Positions 1-8,482 are shown, counted from the stretch's first letter. The stretch: 64,000 bases of DNA from JBBDIJ01 sp040880485 (GCA_040880485.1 JBBDIJ010000009.1:124001-188000), one strand, 5' to 3'. Notes: a model not told the origin generated them from the letters alone. Numbers and translations: made by a program.

Positions 1-276
1 TTTTTTCTGATATCATATCTGGTGCCCGACTTTCACCTGGCCTGGTCACTCGTTGTTCTCGCAATTCATCTCTATATCGTTGTTCCTCCTTTTCTCAAAG
101 TGGCTACAGACCCGACTCCGGAGCGGTGCGGTCTAGCGGTTAAGACAGGGATCATTTCTCTGATAACATTGAATGCCGCACTTGCCGCCGGTTTTTCAGG
201 GCCGGTGATGGCGATTCTGATTCTGTTTTTGTTGCCCCTGGCGAAGGTGATTGCCAGATCGATGAACATAACATAA
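1..276 (+). CDS. UbiA-family prenyltransferase, EboC-like (C-terminal fragment)
   Basis: The frame is open from the left edge and stops at 274-276, so this is the 3' end of a longer gene; the GTG at 22 is internal. The 91 visible residues form two or three hydrophobic helices with the motif VVPPFLKVATDPTP, then LNAALAAGFSGP, a tail that resembles the last helices of UbiA-like integral-membrane prenyltransferases, especially the EboC type. UbiA enzymes transfer an isoprenoid chain to a small aromatic or sugar acceptor in the inner membrane; the acceptor cannot be told from this fragment. The catalytic Asp-rich motifs lie outside the window. The UbiA-type fold is moderately sure, the EboC subgroup less so. 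Confidence 0.55.
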   Translation, partial: FFLISYLVPDFHLAWSLVVLAIHLYIVVPPFLKVATDPTPERCGLAVKTGIISLITLNAALAAGFSGPVMAILILFLLPLAKVIARSMNIT

Positions 277-574
277 AAAAGCCTGACAGGTCTGAATACA
301 TTTTACATTTTTTTTCTCAATTTCACTCTCCGATATACACTTCAATTGAGTATCATTATCCTGAAATCAACTCCTGAAACTTGTGTTTTGGATGTCGAAA
401 TGTTACACTCAATCGATACAGAAGTCCGGGAACCGTTACGGGGATTTGTATCGGACCGGGAAGGAGGGGGTTCAGACGGGGATAGTACCAATATCTAAAC
501 CAATGTTGACAGATGTATGACCTGTTGAGATCAGGCATCCGTCAGCTTCAATCGTTAATGATAGATACGTGAAC
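277..574. other. Intergenic region, no gene seen
   Basis: About 300 bases between the prenyltransferase and the dehydrogenase lipoprotein. It has an AT-rich stretch near 296-320 with a run of T, but I found no convincing hairpin terminator, tRNA, promoter pair or conserved small ORF. A promoter for the downstream gene is expected here but cannot be pinned down. Confidence 0.4.
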
Positions 575-3547
575 ATGAACAAATTCAAACAGACACTATT
601 TTCGTATTTCGGCGGGGTACTGGCGATGGTCTTTCTGATCGTCTCTGCATGTGCCTCTGCGGACACGACGACATCACAGGAAACAGCCGATAATACCCAG
701 ATGAACGAAGCACCCGCTGAACAGGAGGCGAACCGTCTCCACGTTCTGTTTCTTGGCGATGGGGGGCATCACAATCCGAGTGGAAGGGTAGAACAACTCA
801 TTCCTTATTTTGCGGAAAGAGGCATTCAGCTCACCTATACGGAACGTCAGGCCGATCTGAATCCGGCTACCCTCGGAAAATATGATGTATTCATGATGTA
901 CGGGAACCGTTCCGGTCTGGAAAAAGATCAGGAACTTGCCCTGGTAAACTATGTGAACAACGGTGGTGGAGTTGTGGCTATCCACTCCGCTTCAGCCAGC
1001 TTCAATGATTCCGATGCGTTCGTCAATCTGGTTGGTGGAGCATTCAAAGCGCATGCTGGCGGCACATTCTCTGTAGAACATGTACGGCCGAACCATCCTG
1101 TTAAACAGGGTGTGCCCAGGTTTGAGAGTTGGGATGAAACCTATGTTCATTCACGCCTGAACTCCGATATAGAGGTGCTCTCGGTTCGTGTAGAGGGTGA
1201 TCATCGGGAGCCCTGGACCTGGGTTCGTGAACAGGGTGACGGACGGGTATTCTATACAGCCTGGGGTCACGACAACCGTACCTGGAGCAATGACGGATTC
1301 AAGAAACTGATTGAGAATGGTACCCGATGGGTTGCCGGAGATTGGGCACTGGACGCCGATTTTTCACTTCCCGAGCTAACCTATTCCGATGGTTTAATTC
1401 CTTACTATCCAGCTGGTGAGCCATGGTCAACAACCGGAGATCCTATTACTGAAGTACAGGATCCTTTGAGCCCGGAAGAATCCCTGCAGCACATCTATCA
1501 TGACCCCGGATTTCGTGTAGAGCTTTTTGCTTCCGAACCGGATGTCATAAACCCGATTGATATGACCTGGGACGAGAAAGGTCGTCTATGGGTGGTAGAG
1601 ACCGTGGACTATCCCAACGATTTTGCTCCGGATCGGATCGGCAACGATCGTATCAAGGTCCTGGAGGACACCAATGGTGACGGACGTGCAGATAACGTAA
1701 CCGTCTTCGCAGAAGGCCTGAATATTCCTACAAGCCTTACTTTATGGAACGGTGGTGTTATTGTTGCTCATGCACCTGACTATATATATCTGAAAGATAC
1801 AACCGGCGATGGCAAAGCAGATCACAGAGAAGTACTCTTCACTGGATGGGGAACTTTTGATACACACGCCGGTCCCAGCAACCTACACTACGGCTTCGAT
1901 AACCAGATTTGGGGAGCGGTTGGGTACTCCGCTTTCGAAGGTGAAGTCGGTGGCGAGAATGTTCGTTTCAGCAGTGGCTTCTACCGGTTCACCCCGGATG
2001 GCAGCCGGCTGGAGCAGATGGCACGTACCTCAAACAATACCTGGGGTTTCGGTTTTAATGAGGAGGGAATCGTTTTCGGTTCTACAGCCAACAACGATAT
2101 TCCGGTTTATCACGCGGTTCCTCACCGTTTCTATAGCGGATTACGAGGAGTAAACAATTCACCGGTGAACCGGAGGATTGCAGAGGACAACTCGATCTAC
2201 CCTATTACGGATAATGTTCGTCAGGTAGATCAGTGGGGTCGATATACCGCTGCAGCAGGAGCTCATATCTACGGTGCGAGAAACTTCCCGAAAGAGTACT
2301 GGAATCGTATAGCATTTATTGCGGAGCCTACAGGACACCTGCTGGGTCGCTTTATCCTGGAACCTGATGGTAGTAGTTATACAGCAGATAACACCCGTAA
2401 CATGCTGGCCAGCCGGGATGCCTGGTTCTCACCAATTCAGAGCAAGGTGGGTCCGGACGGAGCTCTCTGGGTCATCGACTGGTACAACCTGATTATTCAG
2501 CACAACCCGACCCCGGGTGGATGGGAGCGTGGAGAAGGAAACGCCTATATAAATGAGCATCGGGATACAGAACATGCTCGGATCTATCGCGTCGTTTACG
2601 AGGGTGAAGAGGATCAATATCAGGCTTTCGATCTCGATGGAGCGACACCAACCGAACTGGTCCGTGCTCTGACTCACAGCAATATGTTCTGGAGACTGAC
2701 AGCTCAGCGACTTCTTGTCGAGAGAGGGGAGACCGACGTTCTTCCGGCCCTCTATGAACTGGTTCGCAATGAAGATGTGGACGAGATCGGGTTGAACCCG
2801 GGTGCCCTTCACGCTCTCTGGACCATGCACGGACTGGGGGCTCTGGACGGTTCTAACCGTCAGGCAGTTGATGTTGCCTATGGGGCCATGCATCATACAG
2901 TACCATCCGTACAGCGTGCTGCATTGATGACGATTCCCAGAAATCGTGAATCGCTCGATAAACTGATCTCCGGCGGGTTCTTGCCTACTCCAATGCCGTC
3001 AGATTATCCGGGATATGCCCTGCCAGCCATTTCACATATGCCCTCCCATTCCCAGGTTCGCCTTGCAGCACTGCTCGCAGTGGCAGAGATGCCTTCATCA
3101 GAGCGTGCGGGTATTGGAATCGCCGAGCTGTTTACCGTGCCGCAGATCGTAAACGATCGCTGGATACGTGATGCAGTTACTGCGGCCGGAGCCCAACATG
3201 CGGAGAGTTTCCTGCAAAATGCACTTGACAAAAGATTGCCAGGAAACGTAGACAGTACACGTATTGAAAATGTACAGTATGTTGTGGAGCGTGTAGCGAG
3301 GCACTACGCACTTGGAAATCCATCCGGAAGCCAGGTCAGTGATATGCTACTCAAGCTGGAAAATGCACATGAAACGATCGGAGAAGCGCTTATCAGTGGA
3401 TTCGCTTCAGCGGATAGTCCATCATTTAATTCAAATCAGAGGACGGAGTTGGGCCGACTTCGCGGTCTGTTACAGGATTCTCTGAAAGAGCATCTGGATG
3501 AGCTTGCAGATGAGTGGGAAACCGCCGATCTGTTCGGTAGTCGATAA
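575..3547 (+). CDS. ThuA domain / PVC-type dehydrogenase lipoprotein
   Basis: About 990 residues. The N-terminus is a lipoprotein signal: a hydrophobic stretch ends in the lipobox VSAC, with Cys26 counted from ATG 575 (GTG 569 would add two residues). Residues ~45-250 look like a ThuA (trehalose-utilisation) domain, with LHVLFLGDGGHH, GGGVVAIHSA and TAWGHD. Residues ~300-690 match the membrane-bound PVC-type dehydrogenase beta-propeller, including two Asp-rich repeats (DTNGDGRAD and DTTGDGKAD) likely to bind calcium. The remainder is HEAT-like helical repeat. The lipobox Cys is the only cysteine, so the CxxCH haem site common in this family is missing. It is probably anchored in the outer or inner membrane facing the periplasm and may oxidise or rearrange a sugar; the substrate is unknown. 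Confidence 0.82.
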   Translation: MNKFKQTLFSYFGGVLAMVFLIVSACASADTTTSQETADNTQMNEAPAEQEANRLHVLFLGDGGHHNPSGRVEQLIPYFAERGIQLTYTERQADLNPATLGKYDVFMMYGNRSGLEKDQELALVNYVNNGGGVVAIHSASASFNDSDAFVNLVGGAFKAHAGGTFSVEHVRPNHPVKQGVPRFESWDETYVHSRLNSDIEVLSVRVEGDHREPWTWVREQGDGRVFYTAWGHDNRTWSNDGFKKLIENGTRWVAGDWALDADFSLPELTYSDGLIPYYPAGEPWSTTGDPITEVQDPLSPEESLQHIYHDPGFRVELFASEPDVINPIDMTWDEKGRLWVVETVDYPNDFAPDRIGNDRIKVLEDTNGDGRADNVTVFAEGLNIPTSLTLWNGGVIVAHAPDYIYLKDTTGDGKADHREVLFTGWGTFDTHAGPSNLHYGFDNQIWGAVGYSAFEGEVGGENVRFSSGFYRFTPDGSRLEQMARTSNNTWGFGFNEEGIVFGSTANNDIPVYHAVPHRFYSGLRGVNNSPVNRRIAEDNSIYPITDNVRQVDQWGRYTAAAGAHIYGARNFPKEYWNRIAFIAEPTGHLLGRFILEPDGSSYTADNTRNMLASRDAWFSPIQSKVGPDGALWVIDWYNLIIQHNPTPGGWERGEGNAYINEHRDTEHARIYRVVYEGEEDQYQAFDLDGATPTELVRALTHSNMFWRLTAQRLLVERGETDVLPALYELVRNEDVDEIGLNPGALHALWTMHGLGALDGSNRQAVDVAYGAMHHTVPSVQRAALMTIPRNRESLDKLISGGFLPTPMPSDYPGYALPAISHMPSHSQVRLAALLAVAEMPSSERAGIGIAELFTVPQIVNDRWIRDAVTAAGAQHAESFLQNALDKRLPGNVDSTRIENVQYVVERVARHYALGNPSGSQVSDMLLKLENAHETIGEALISGFASADSPSFNSNQRTELGRLRGLLQDSLKEHLDELADEWETADLFGSR

Positions 3548-3565
3548 AGTTTGAACGAAATCACA

Positions 3566-3593
3566 CCAGCCCCGGCTATTGCCGGGGTACTGG
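3566..3593 (+). terminator. GC-rich hairpin after the dehydrogenase gene
   Basis: CCCCGGC (3570-3576), loop TATT, GCCGGGG (3581-3587), extended by CCAG/CTGG with a 2-base bulge. It lies about 20 bases after the stop codon. Only a weak T-rich stretch follows (ATTCTTATTT), so termination efficiency is uncertain. Confidence 0.55.
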
Positions 3594-3689
3594 AGTGATT
3601 CTTATTTAATGTTTATAAAATAATAAGTTACGACTGAAGCATTCGTTTTTTGGTTCGATAATTTATACGAGAATCAGCCGTCGGCCGTT

Positions 3690-3817
3690 TGCGATATAGA
3701 GGAGGTTCATATCGTGAAATGGTGTTAGGCCTGTTTAGGCATCAGGAGCAATTCCGGGCACGATTTGACGATTATACAAGGGACGGAATCTCCTTTAATG
3801 GTATCGTCCCTTTTTTT
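3690..3817 (+). ncRNA. Candidate structured leader or small RNA
   Basis: This intergenic stretch (within 3548-3840) folds into a series of hairpins. The first is CGATAT (3692-3697) / ATATCG (3709-3714), presenting the Shine-Dalgarno-like sequence GAGGAGG in its 11-base loop. Next is a short GCCT/AGGC stem near 3729-3740. The last is GGGACG (3780-3785) / CGTCCC (3805-3810) followed by seven T. It could be an independent small RNA or the 5' leader of the cupredoxin gene, which starts 23 bases after the T-run. It matches no riboswitch family I know. Evidence is structural only. Confidence 0.35.
3780..3817 (+). terminator. Intrinsic terminator upstream of cupredoxin gene
   Basis: A six-base stem GGGACG/CGTCCC with a 19-base loop is followed directly by TTTTTTT. 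It sits just before the cupredoxin start, so it either ends a short upstream transcript or acts as an attenuator for the downstream gene. Confidence 0.55.
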
Positions 3818-3840
3818 ATGACCACTATTACTTAAAAAAG

Positions 3841-4395
3841 ATGAAAAAAAATATCAGGATCTACTCCTTTACACTGCCGATGTTAATTGCAATGGCGGTT
3901 CTCGGTTTTATTTCACTGAATGAAAATCAGAGTTCAACAAGTCAATTGAGCCACATTATGGATGAGTCCCCGACCGGGGAGAACCCAGCTTTAAACAGTG
4001 TCCGAGTATCGGATGGAGATACCCTGACGGTTCGAGCTATCGGTGCAGATCTGAGCTACGATATTACGGAGATAGAAGCTGCGAGGGAAATTACATTTAC
4101 GATTCGATTCGACAACTCTGAGAGCACGATGCCCCACAATGTTGTATTTGTGGAAAGCGAAGAAGATATCATGCCGGTAGGTGTGGCATCACTTCAGTTC
4201 TACGAGCAGGAGTATATTCCTTATGAAACGGATGAGATGGAGAAAATTTTCGCCTACTCGTCCCTGGCGATACCGGGTAATATTGTTTATCTGACTGTAG
4301 TCGTGCCTAAAGAGCCCGGATCCTACCCATATATTTGCACCTATCCTGGGCATTTTACTCAGATGCAGGGCCGTCTGATTGTTGACGAAGAGTAG
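3841..4395 (+). CDS. Cupredoxin (plastocyanin/azurin-like) with N-terminal anchor
   Basis: 184 residues. An N-terminal hydrophobic segment (residues ~8-25) acts as a signal anchor, exporting a single cupredoxin domain. The type 1 copper ligands are visible: His in MPHNVVF (near 100) and the C-terminal loop CTYPGHFTQMQG, giving Cys, His and Met in the usual Cys-x4-His-x4-Met spacing. Such proteins carry one electron in the periplasm, to or from terminal oxidases or dehydrogenases. Its place after the dehydrogenase lipoprotein suggests it could accept electrons from it, which is inference. A hairpin with a T-run lies just upstream. Confidence 0.85.
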   Translation: MKKNIRIYSFTLPMLIAMAVLGFISLNENQSSTSQLSHIMDESPTGENPALNSVRVSDGDTLTVRAIGADLSYDITEIEAAREITFTIRFDNSESTMPHNVVFVESEEDIMPVGVASLQFYEQEYIPYETDEMEKIFAYSSLAIPGNIVYLTVVVPKEPGSYPYICTYPGHFTQMQGRLIVDEE

Positions 4396-4449
4396 CAGCC
4401 CTGGGGCTGTCTGTAATACATTACCAATCGAAACCAATCGAACAATAGA

Positions 4450-5301
4450 ATGAATATAGGTGTCAGTCTGTGGCTTTGGACCTCTCCCGTTACCAATGAA
4501 GTCATCGAAAAGTATGCACCCAAAATCGCCAGAATGGGTTTTGATACCATCGAAATTCCGCTAGAAGACCCAGGCTCTCTGGACGCAGCCGCAGCTGCTG
4601 CAGTATTGAAGAGTGAAGGTTTGCGAGCCACAACATGTGCCGCAATGGGCCCTGGCAGAGATCTGGTGCACAGTGATTCATTCGTACGAAATGAGACAAT
4701 GGATTACATGAAACAATCCATTGAAGCAGCATCGACTCTCGGTTCACCAGTTTTTGTGGGGCCGCTCTATGCGGAAGTTGGCAGACTTTGGAGAGCGGAA
4801 TCTCCCGAGCAACGAGTCAGAGAAGAGGAGCTGCTGGTTAAGCAGTTGAGTGAGCTTTCGGAGTTGGGCGCTTCCTCCAATGTCACTCTCTGTGTGGAAG
4901 CGCTGAACCGCTTTGAAACGAGCTTCCTTAATCTGACGAGTCAGGTTGCTGAGATCACAGATCGCGTAAACCATCCCAATTGTAAGATACTGGTCGATCT
5001 ATTTCACGCCGGCATCGAAGAGAAAAATCTGGGTGATGCTATCCGTACAGCCGGGGAACGGCTTGGACACATTCAGGTAGCAGAAAATGACCGTGGCACA
5101 CCGGGCACTGGAACCTATGATTGGCCAGGTGTAGCAAAGGCATTAAGGGATGTGGGCTACAAGGGTGATGTAGTGATCGAAACTTTCTCGGAAGATAACG
5201 AGATTCTTGCTGCTGCCGCTGCAATTTGGAGGCCACTTGCCGAGAGCCCGGAAAAGCTGGCCGAAGATGGCCTTGCATTCCTCAGAGAGCTTCTCTCCTG
5301 A
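4450..5301 (+). CDS. Sugar epimerase, D-tagatose/D-psicose 3-epimerase-like TIM barrel
   Basis: 283 residues, the usual length for the xylose-isomerase-like TIM-barrel epimerases. Visible landmarks are VGPLYAEVGR, CVEALNRFETSF with the metal-binding Glu, LVDLFHAGIEE with the Asp/His pair, HIQVAENDRGTPGTG, and VVIETFS with the final metal-binding Glu. This order fits ketose 3-epimerases, which bind a divalent metal and move a proton at C3 through an enediolate. There is no signal peptide, so it is cytoplasmic. It lies between an exported oxidative pair and a sugar-type permease, which suggests it takes a keto-sugar into central metabolism. Substrate identity is not determined; isomerase or lyase members share the fold. 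Confidence 0.8.
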   Translation: MNIGVSLWLWTSPVTNEVIEKYAPKIARMGFDTIEIPLEDPGSLDAAAAAAVLKSEGLRATTCAAMGPGRDLVHSDSFVRNETMDYMKQSIEAASTLGSPVFVGPLYAEVGRLWRAESPEQRVREEELLVKQLSELSELGASSNVTLCVEALNRFETSFLNLTSQVAEITDRVNHPNCKILVDLFHAGIEEKNLGDAIRTAGERLGHIQVAENDRGTPGTGTYDWPGVAKALRDVGYKGDVVIETFSEDNEILAAAAAIWRPLAESPEKLAEDGLAFLRELLS

Positions 5302-5510
5302 GCTGCAGAAACCGGGGATTCCTGCGGTTGCAAAATCTGCGGTAAATTGTATATTTAGTCGGCCTGAATATTAGTTGGGTCTAAATTCTACAATGTACAG
5401 TCATACTTAGGCAACAGGAAGCCTTTGTCCTTAACCTGAATCAGTTGAAGGTGCCGGTTCATGCAAGTAAGTTCAGATCGTTGGGGATCGTTCTGCATTT
5501 CGCTCAGGCA

Positions 5511-5524
5511 TGGTAGCGCTTTCA
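5511..5524. promoter_or_regulatory. LacI-family operator-like palindrome
   Basis: TGGTAGCGCTTTCA matches the TGnnAnCGnTnnCA pattern recognised by LacI/GalR-type repressors (central AGCGCT, outer TG/CA). It lies 26 bases before the MFS permease start, a good position for repression. No LacI-family gene is in the window, so the regulator would act from elsewhere. Confidence 0.4.
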
Positions 5525-5550
5525 ATCAACTCTGTTAAATTCACATATCT

Positions 5551-7107
5551 ATGAGTACTACAGACACACTAACCAACAGTATAAACAGGGACCGGTTGTT
5601 CAAGGGGATCTGCCTTGCCCTGTTTCCAACCGGATTCTCCTTTGTTCTGGTCAGTAACATTCTATACCAATTGAAGACGGAGTTTATTCTAACCAATGCT
5701 CAGGTCGGTCTGATTGGTGGTGCAGCCTTATGGGGAATGGCGGTTTCACTACTGCTTATCGGACCATTCCTGGAGAAGATTGGACTAAAGAAGGCGATGA
5801 TTGGTGCTTTCGTAGCACACCTTGCCGGGGTTACTCTTTTTCTGGCCGGATTTCCATTTGCCGGGGAGTCCTTTGCCTTCTACATTCTCTTTATGGGTGC
5901 CATAGGATTTGGTGCCGGTAACGGACTTGTAGAGATTGCAGGGAACCCTATGGTAGCCGCTCTCTATCCCGACAGAAAGACGGTGAAGCTGAACCATTTT
6001 CACGCTTTCTTCCCCGGTTCAATGATCCTGGGGGGTCTCCTCGGCTTCGTTATGGCACAATCGGGCCTGTTTATCGGTCACTGGACCTGGCAAATTGCCA
6101 TTATCTACATTCCGATATTTGTCTACGGATTTATGATTATCCCACAGAACTTTCCTAAAACGGAGACGGCTGAGGCCGGGATTCCGACAAGGGAGATGTT
6201 TCGATATGTGTTTACTCATCCGCTGGTATGGGGCTTGATATTGATCAAAATGGTAACTCTCTCCCTTGAGATGGGTCCCATGCGCTGGATCCCTGAAGTG
6301 CTGCAGGCCGCCGGTGTACACGGTATGCTCGTTTTTGTCTGGATCAGTGGTGTCATGATGCTACTTCGTTTCTTTGCGGGGCCATTTGTGGAGAAGTTTT
6401 CGCCAACCGGTATGCTTCTCGGAGCCTCCGTGTTGTCTGGTATCGGTTTGATTCTCTTCGCATTCATCGAAGCTGCACTTTTCCCGTTGATGATTGCAGC
6501 GACTATCTTTGCGGCCGGTGTGGCTTTCTTTTTCCCTACAATGGTTGGTTTGATGAGCGAGCGTTTTCCCAAAGCGGGTTCGCTTGGCATTGTTCTACTC
6601 ATCGGCATGGGATTCTTTGCTGCAGGCGGAGCGAATGCTATTATGGGAAGTGTTGCGGATAACTATCTTCCTGACCGTCTGGATGAACAGCAAACTGTGC
6701 AGATCCTGGAGAGGGTAGAGAGTAACTATCCTGAATATATCGCAGAAGCGAATGCTGCGGCTGGAGATCTGGATGCGATGGCTGACCTTGGTTATCGGGG
6801 TGTCGATGCGGAAAATGCCCTGACTCATACACGCAGTGCTCTTGAATATTACAGAAATGAAGAGCATCTGGATGGTGTCCTGACCGGTAATGCACTGCGG
6901 GCAATTATCGATTCCGGGCTTGAGCAGGAGGAAGCCCTGATTGCTGAAGCTGTCTCCATTCTGCGCCCTGCAGATAATTATGGTGGACGGATGTCATTTC
7001 TTTGGGTCGCCCCGGTAGCTTTCCTTCTCGCATTAATCTTCCTGGTGATGTATATCAGGGATCGCAGACAGGGTGGTTACAAAGTGGTTCGGCTTGGCGA
7101 TGAATAG
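5551..7107 (+). CDS. MFS sugar permease, fucose/glucose permease-like
   Basis: 518 residues with about twelve hydrophobic helices. The GNGLVEIAGNPMVAALYPD and LNHFHAFFPGSMILGG segments fit the FucP/FHS-type sugar:proton symporters of the major facilitator superfamily. Family members are usually 400-440 residues; the excess is a mostly polar insert at residues ~370-475 (around VESNYPEYIAEANAAAG) before the final helix, helical and Glu/Asp/Ala-rich. It probably imports a monosaccharide or keto-sugar across the inner membrane, matching the epimerase upstream. A LacI-type operator precedes it and a strong terminator follows. The substrate cannot be named. Confidence 0.82.
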   Translation: MSTTDTLTNSINRDRLFKGICLALFPTGFSFVLVSNILYQLKTEFILTNAQVGLIGGAALWGMAVSLLLIGPFLEKIGLKKAMIGAFVAHLAGVTLFLAGFPFAGESFAFYILFMGAIGFGAGNGLVEIAGNPMVAALYPDRKTVKLNHFHAFFPGSMILGGLLGFVMAQSGLFIGHWTWQIAIIYIPIFVYGFMIIPQNFPKTETAEAGIPTREMFRYVFTHPLVWGLILIKMVTLSLEMGPMRWIPEVLQAAGVHGMLVFVWISGVMMLLRFFAGPFVEKFSPTGMLLGASVLSGIGLILFAFIEAALFPLMIAATIFAAGVAFFFPTMVGLMSERFPKAGSLGIVLLIGMGFFAAGGANAIMGSVADNYLPDRLDEQQTVQILERVESNYPEYIAEANAAAGDLDAMADLGYRGVDAENALTHTRSALEYYRNEEHLDGVLTGNALRAIIDSGLEQEEALIAEAVSILRPADNYGGRMSFLWVAPVAFLLALIFLVMYIRDRRQGGYKVVRLGDE

Positions 7108-7193
7108 TACACAGACGTACTTAAACGAGAGTGATCCGGGAACATGAGAATCAGCTAAAATCCGGGTCAAACATTTAGAGGAATGAACCAGCT

Positions 7194-7230
7194 AAAAAAA
7201 GGCTGGCCCTTAAGGGTCAGCCTTTTTTAA
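7194..7230. terminator. Bidirectional intrinsic terminator
   Basis: GGCTGGCCC / GGGTCAGCC (7201-7222) form a nine-base stem with one G-T pair and a TTAA loop. It is flanked by seven A on the left and six T on the right, so it can end transcription from both the permease (+) and the phosphofructokinase operon (-). Confidence 0.9.
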
Positions 7231-7288
7231 TTTACACGATTCGAAATTCATCAGAATCGTGTGGATTAAGTCATACTGGCTGGCAGGA

Positions 7289-8482
7289 CTATTCGTCTCC
7301 TGTCATAATGAAGAGGGAGCGTCCACCGAAACTTTTATACTTCGGGCGGTAGCGTTCGGTATTGTAGTACTTGTCTACATCCACCATCTTGTTGGTACTC
7401 GTGACAATATCGATCGGTCTGTCCTCGTACCGCCCGTTGTTTAACACTGCAAGACGACCGAAATTCTTCTGCAAGATCAGATCGAGGGCGACGTTCCCGA
7501 AAGCCATGGGGACAATGGAATCAATCGCATCAGGATCTCCGCCACGTACCAGATAACCGAGCTTCTGATTGATGGTATTGATTACTTCCCCATTGTTGAA
7601 TTTAGGGCTCAACTCTTTGATCTTATCAGAGACCTTGTCTCCAATACCGCCAAGTTTCGGATGGCCGAAGGCATCCAGTTCACCTCCTTCGGTAACCAGT
7701 TCACCTCCAAATCTGGCACCTTCAGAAATTAGCACAATGGAGTATTTACTAGGGCTGTTATTACGGTCTTTAACGAGCAGTTCAACCAGTTTTTCCATAT
7801 CGAACTCATGTTCCGGTATCACGCAGCGATTGGCTGCACCGGCCATGGTGGGAAGCATCGCGGTAAATCCTGCATATCGGCCGAAGACTTCAAGAACGAG
7901 AATTCGCTCATGAGAGCCGGCTGATGTACGAAGTGCATTGGTCAGACTGATTGTACGCGTAATGCATGTGCTGAAACCGATACAGTAGTCGGTACCCGGT
8001 ACATCGGCATCCATGGTCTTAGGGATACCAACGACTTTGAATCCCTCTTTGTGAACCCGTACACCGTAACTGAGGGTGTCATCACCACCGATAGGGACAA
8101 GATAGTCGATTCCCAGCCAGTCCAGGTTCTTCAAAACCTCTGGAGTCAGATCATTAACATCATCTTTGTATTTGTTCTTAAGATGAGCCGGAACCCGATC
8201 CTTATTTACATTGGAAGGATTGGTTCGTGAGCTGTGGAGAAAGGTACCACCTGTTCTTGCCGCTCTGTTTACAACATCTTCTGTAAGTACCTGATAGTTT
8301 CGGCTGTTATCTGCCTGCTTGTCACGTACCAGATCGACGAGTCCGGCCCATCCCCGACGAATTCCAATTACTTTATACCCTTCACGCAGTGCTCTGTAGG
8401 TGACACCACGAATTGCCGGATTCAGCCCGGGTACATCACCGCCGCCAGTTAAAATACCAATTACACCTTTGTTGTTAGCCAT
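7289..8482 (-). CDS. 6-phosphofructokinase, PPi-dependent type
   Basis: 397 residues, cytoplasmic. It has the PFK glycine-rich start (GILTGGGDVPGLNPAIRG), the GGDD motif at 132-135, PKTMDAD at 154-160, and downstream substrate motifs (EVFGRYAGF, EGARFGGE). ATP-dependent enzymes normally carry GGDGS and PGT at the first two sites. Asp in GGDD and Lys in PKT are the residues linked to pyrophosphate as phosphoryl donor, so this is likely the reversible PPi-dependent enzyme, converting fructose 6-phosphate to the 1,6-bisphosphate. The motif reads MDAD instead of the common IDND. It lies 160 bases after nuoH on the same strand. Confidence 0.9.
   Translation of the reverse strand: MANNKGVIGILTGGGDVPGLNPAIRGVTYRALREGYKVIGIRRGWAGLVDLVRDKQADNSRNYQVLTEDVVNRAARTGGTFLHSSRTNPSNVNKDRVPAHLKNKYKDDVNDLTPEVLKNLDWLGIDYLVPIGGDDTLSYGVRVHKEGFKVVGIPKTMDADVPGTDYCIGFSTCITRTISLTNALRTSAGSHERILVLEVFGRYAGFTAMLPTMAGAANRCVIPEHEFDMEKLVELLVKDRNNSPSKYSIVLISEGARFGGELVTEGGELDAFGHPKLGGIGDKVSDKIKELSPKFNNGEVINTINQKLGYLVRGGDPDAIDSIVPMAFGNVALDLILQKNFGRLAVLNNGRYEDRPIDIVTSTNKMVDVDKYYNTERYRPKYKSFGGRSLFIMTGDE

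Noticed and set aside
3719..3835. A 38-codon frame (MVLGLFRHQEQF...) after a GAGGAGG sequence, before the cupredoxin gene
   Set aside because: It runs through the terminator hairpin and T-run, and the GAGGAGG is better explained as a hairpin loop 13 bases away. No family resemblance.
5305..5330. Imperfect hairpin after the epimerase gene
   Set aside because: The arms are interrupted and there is no T-run, so it is not listed as a terminator.
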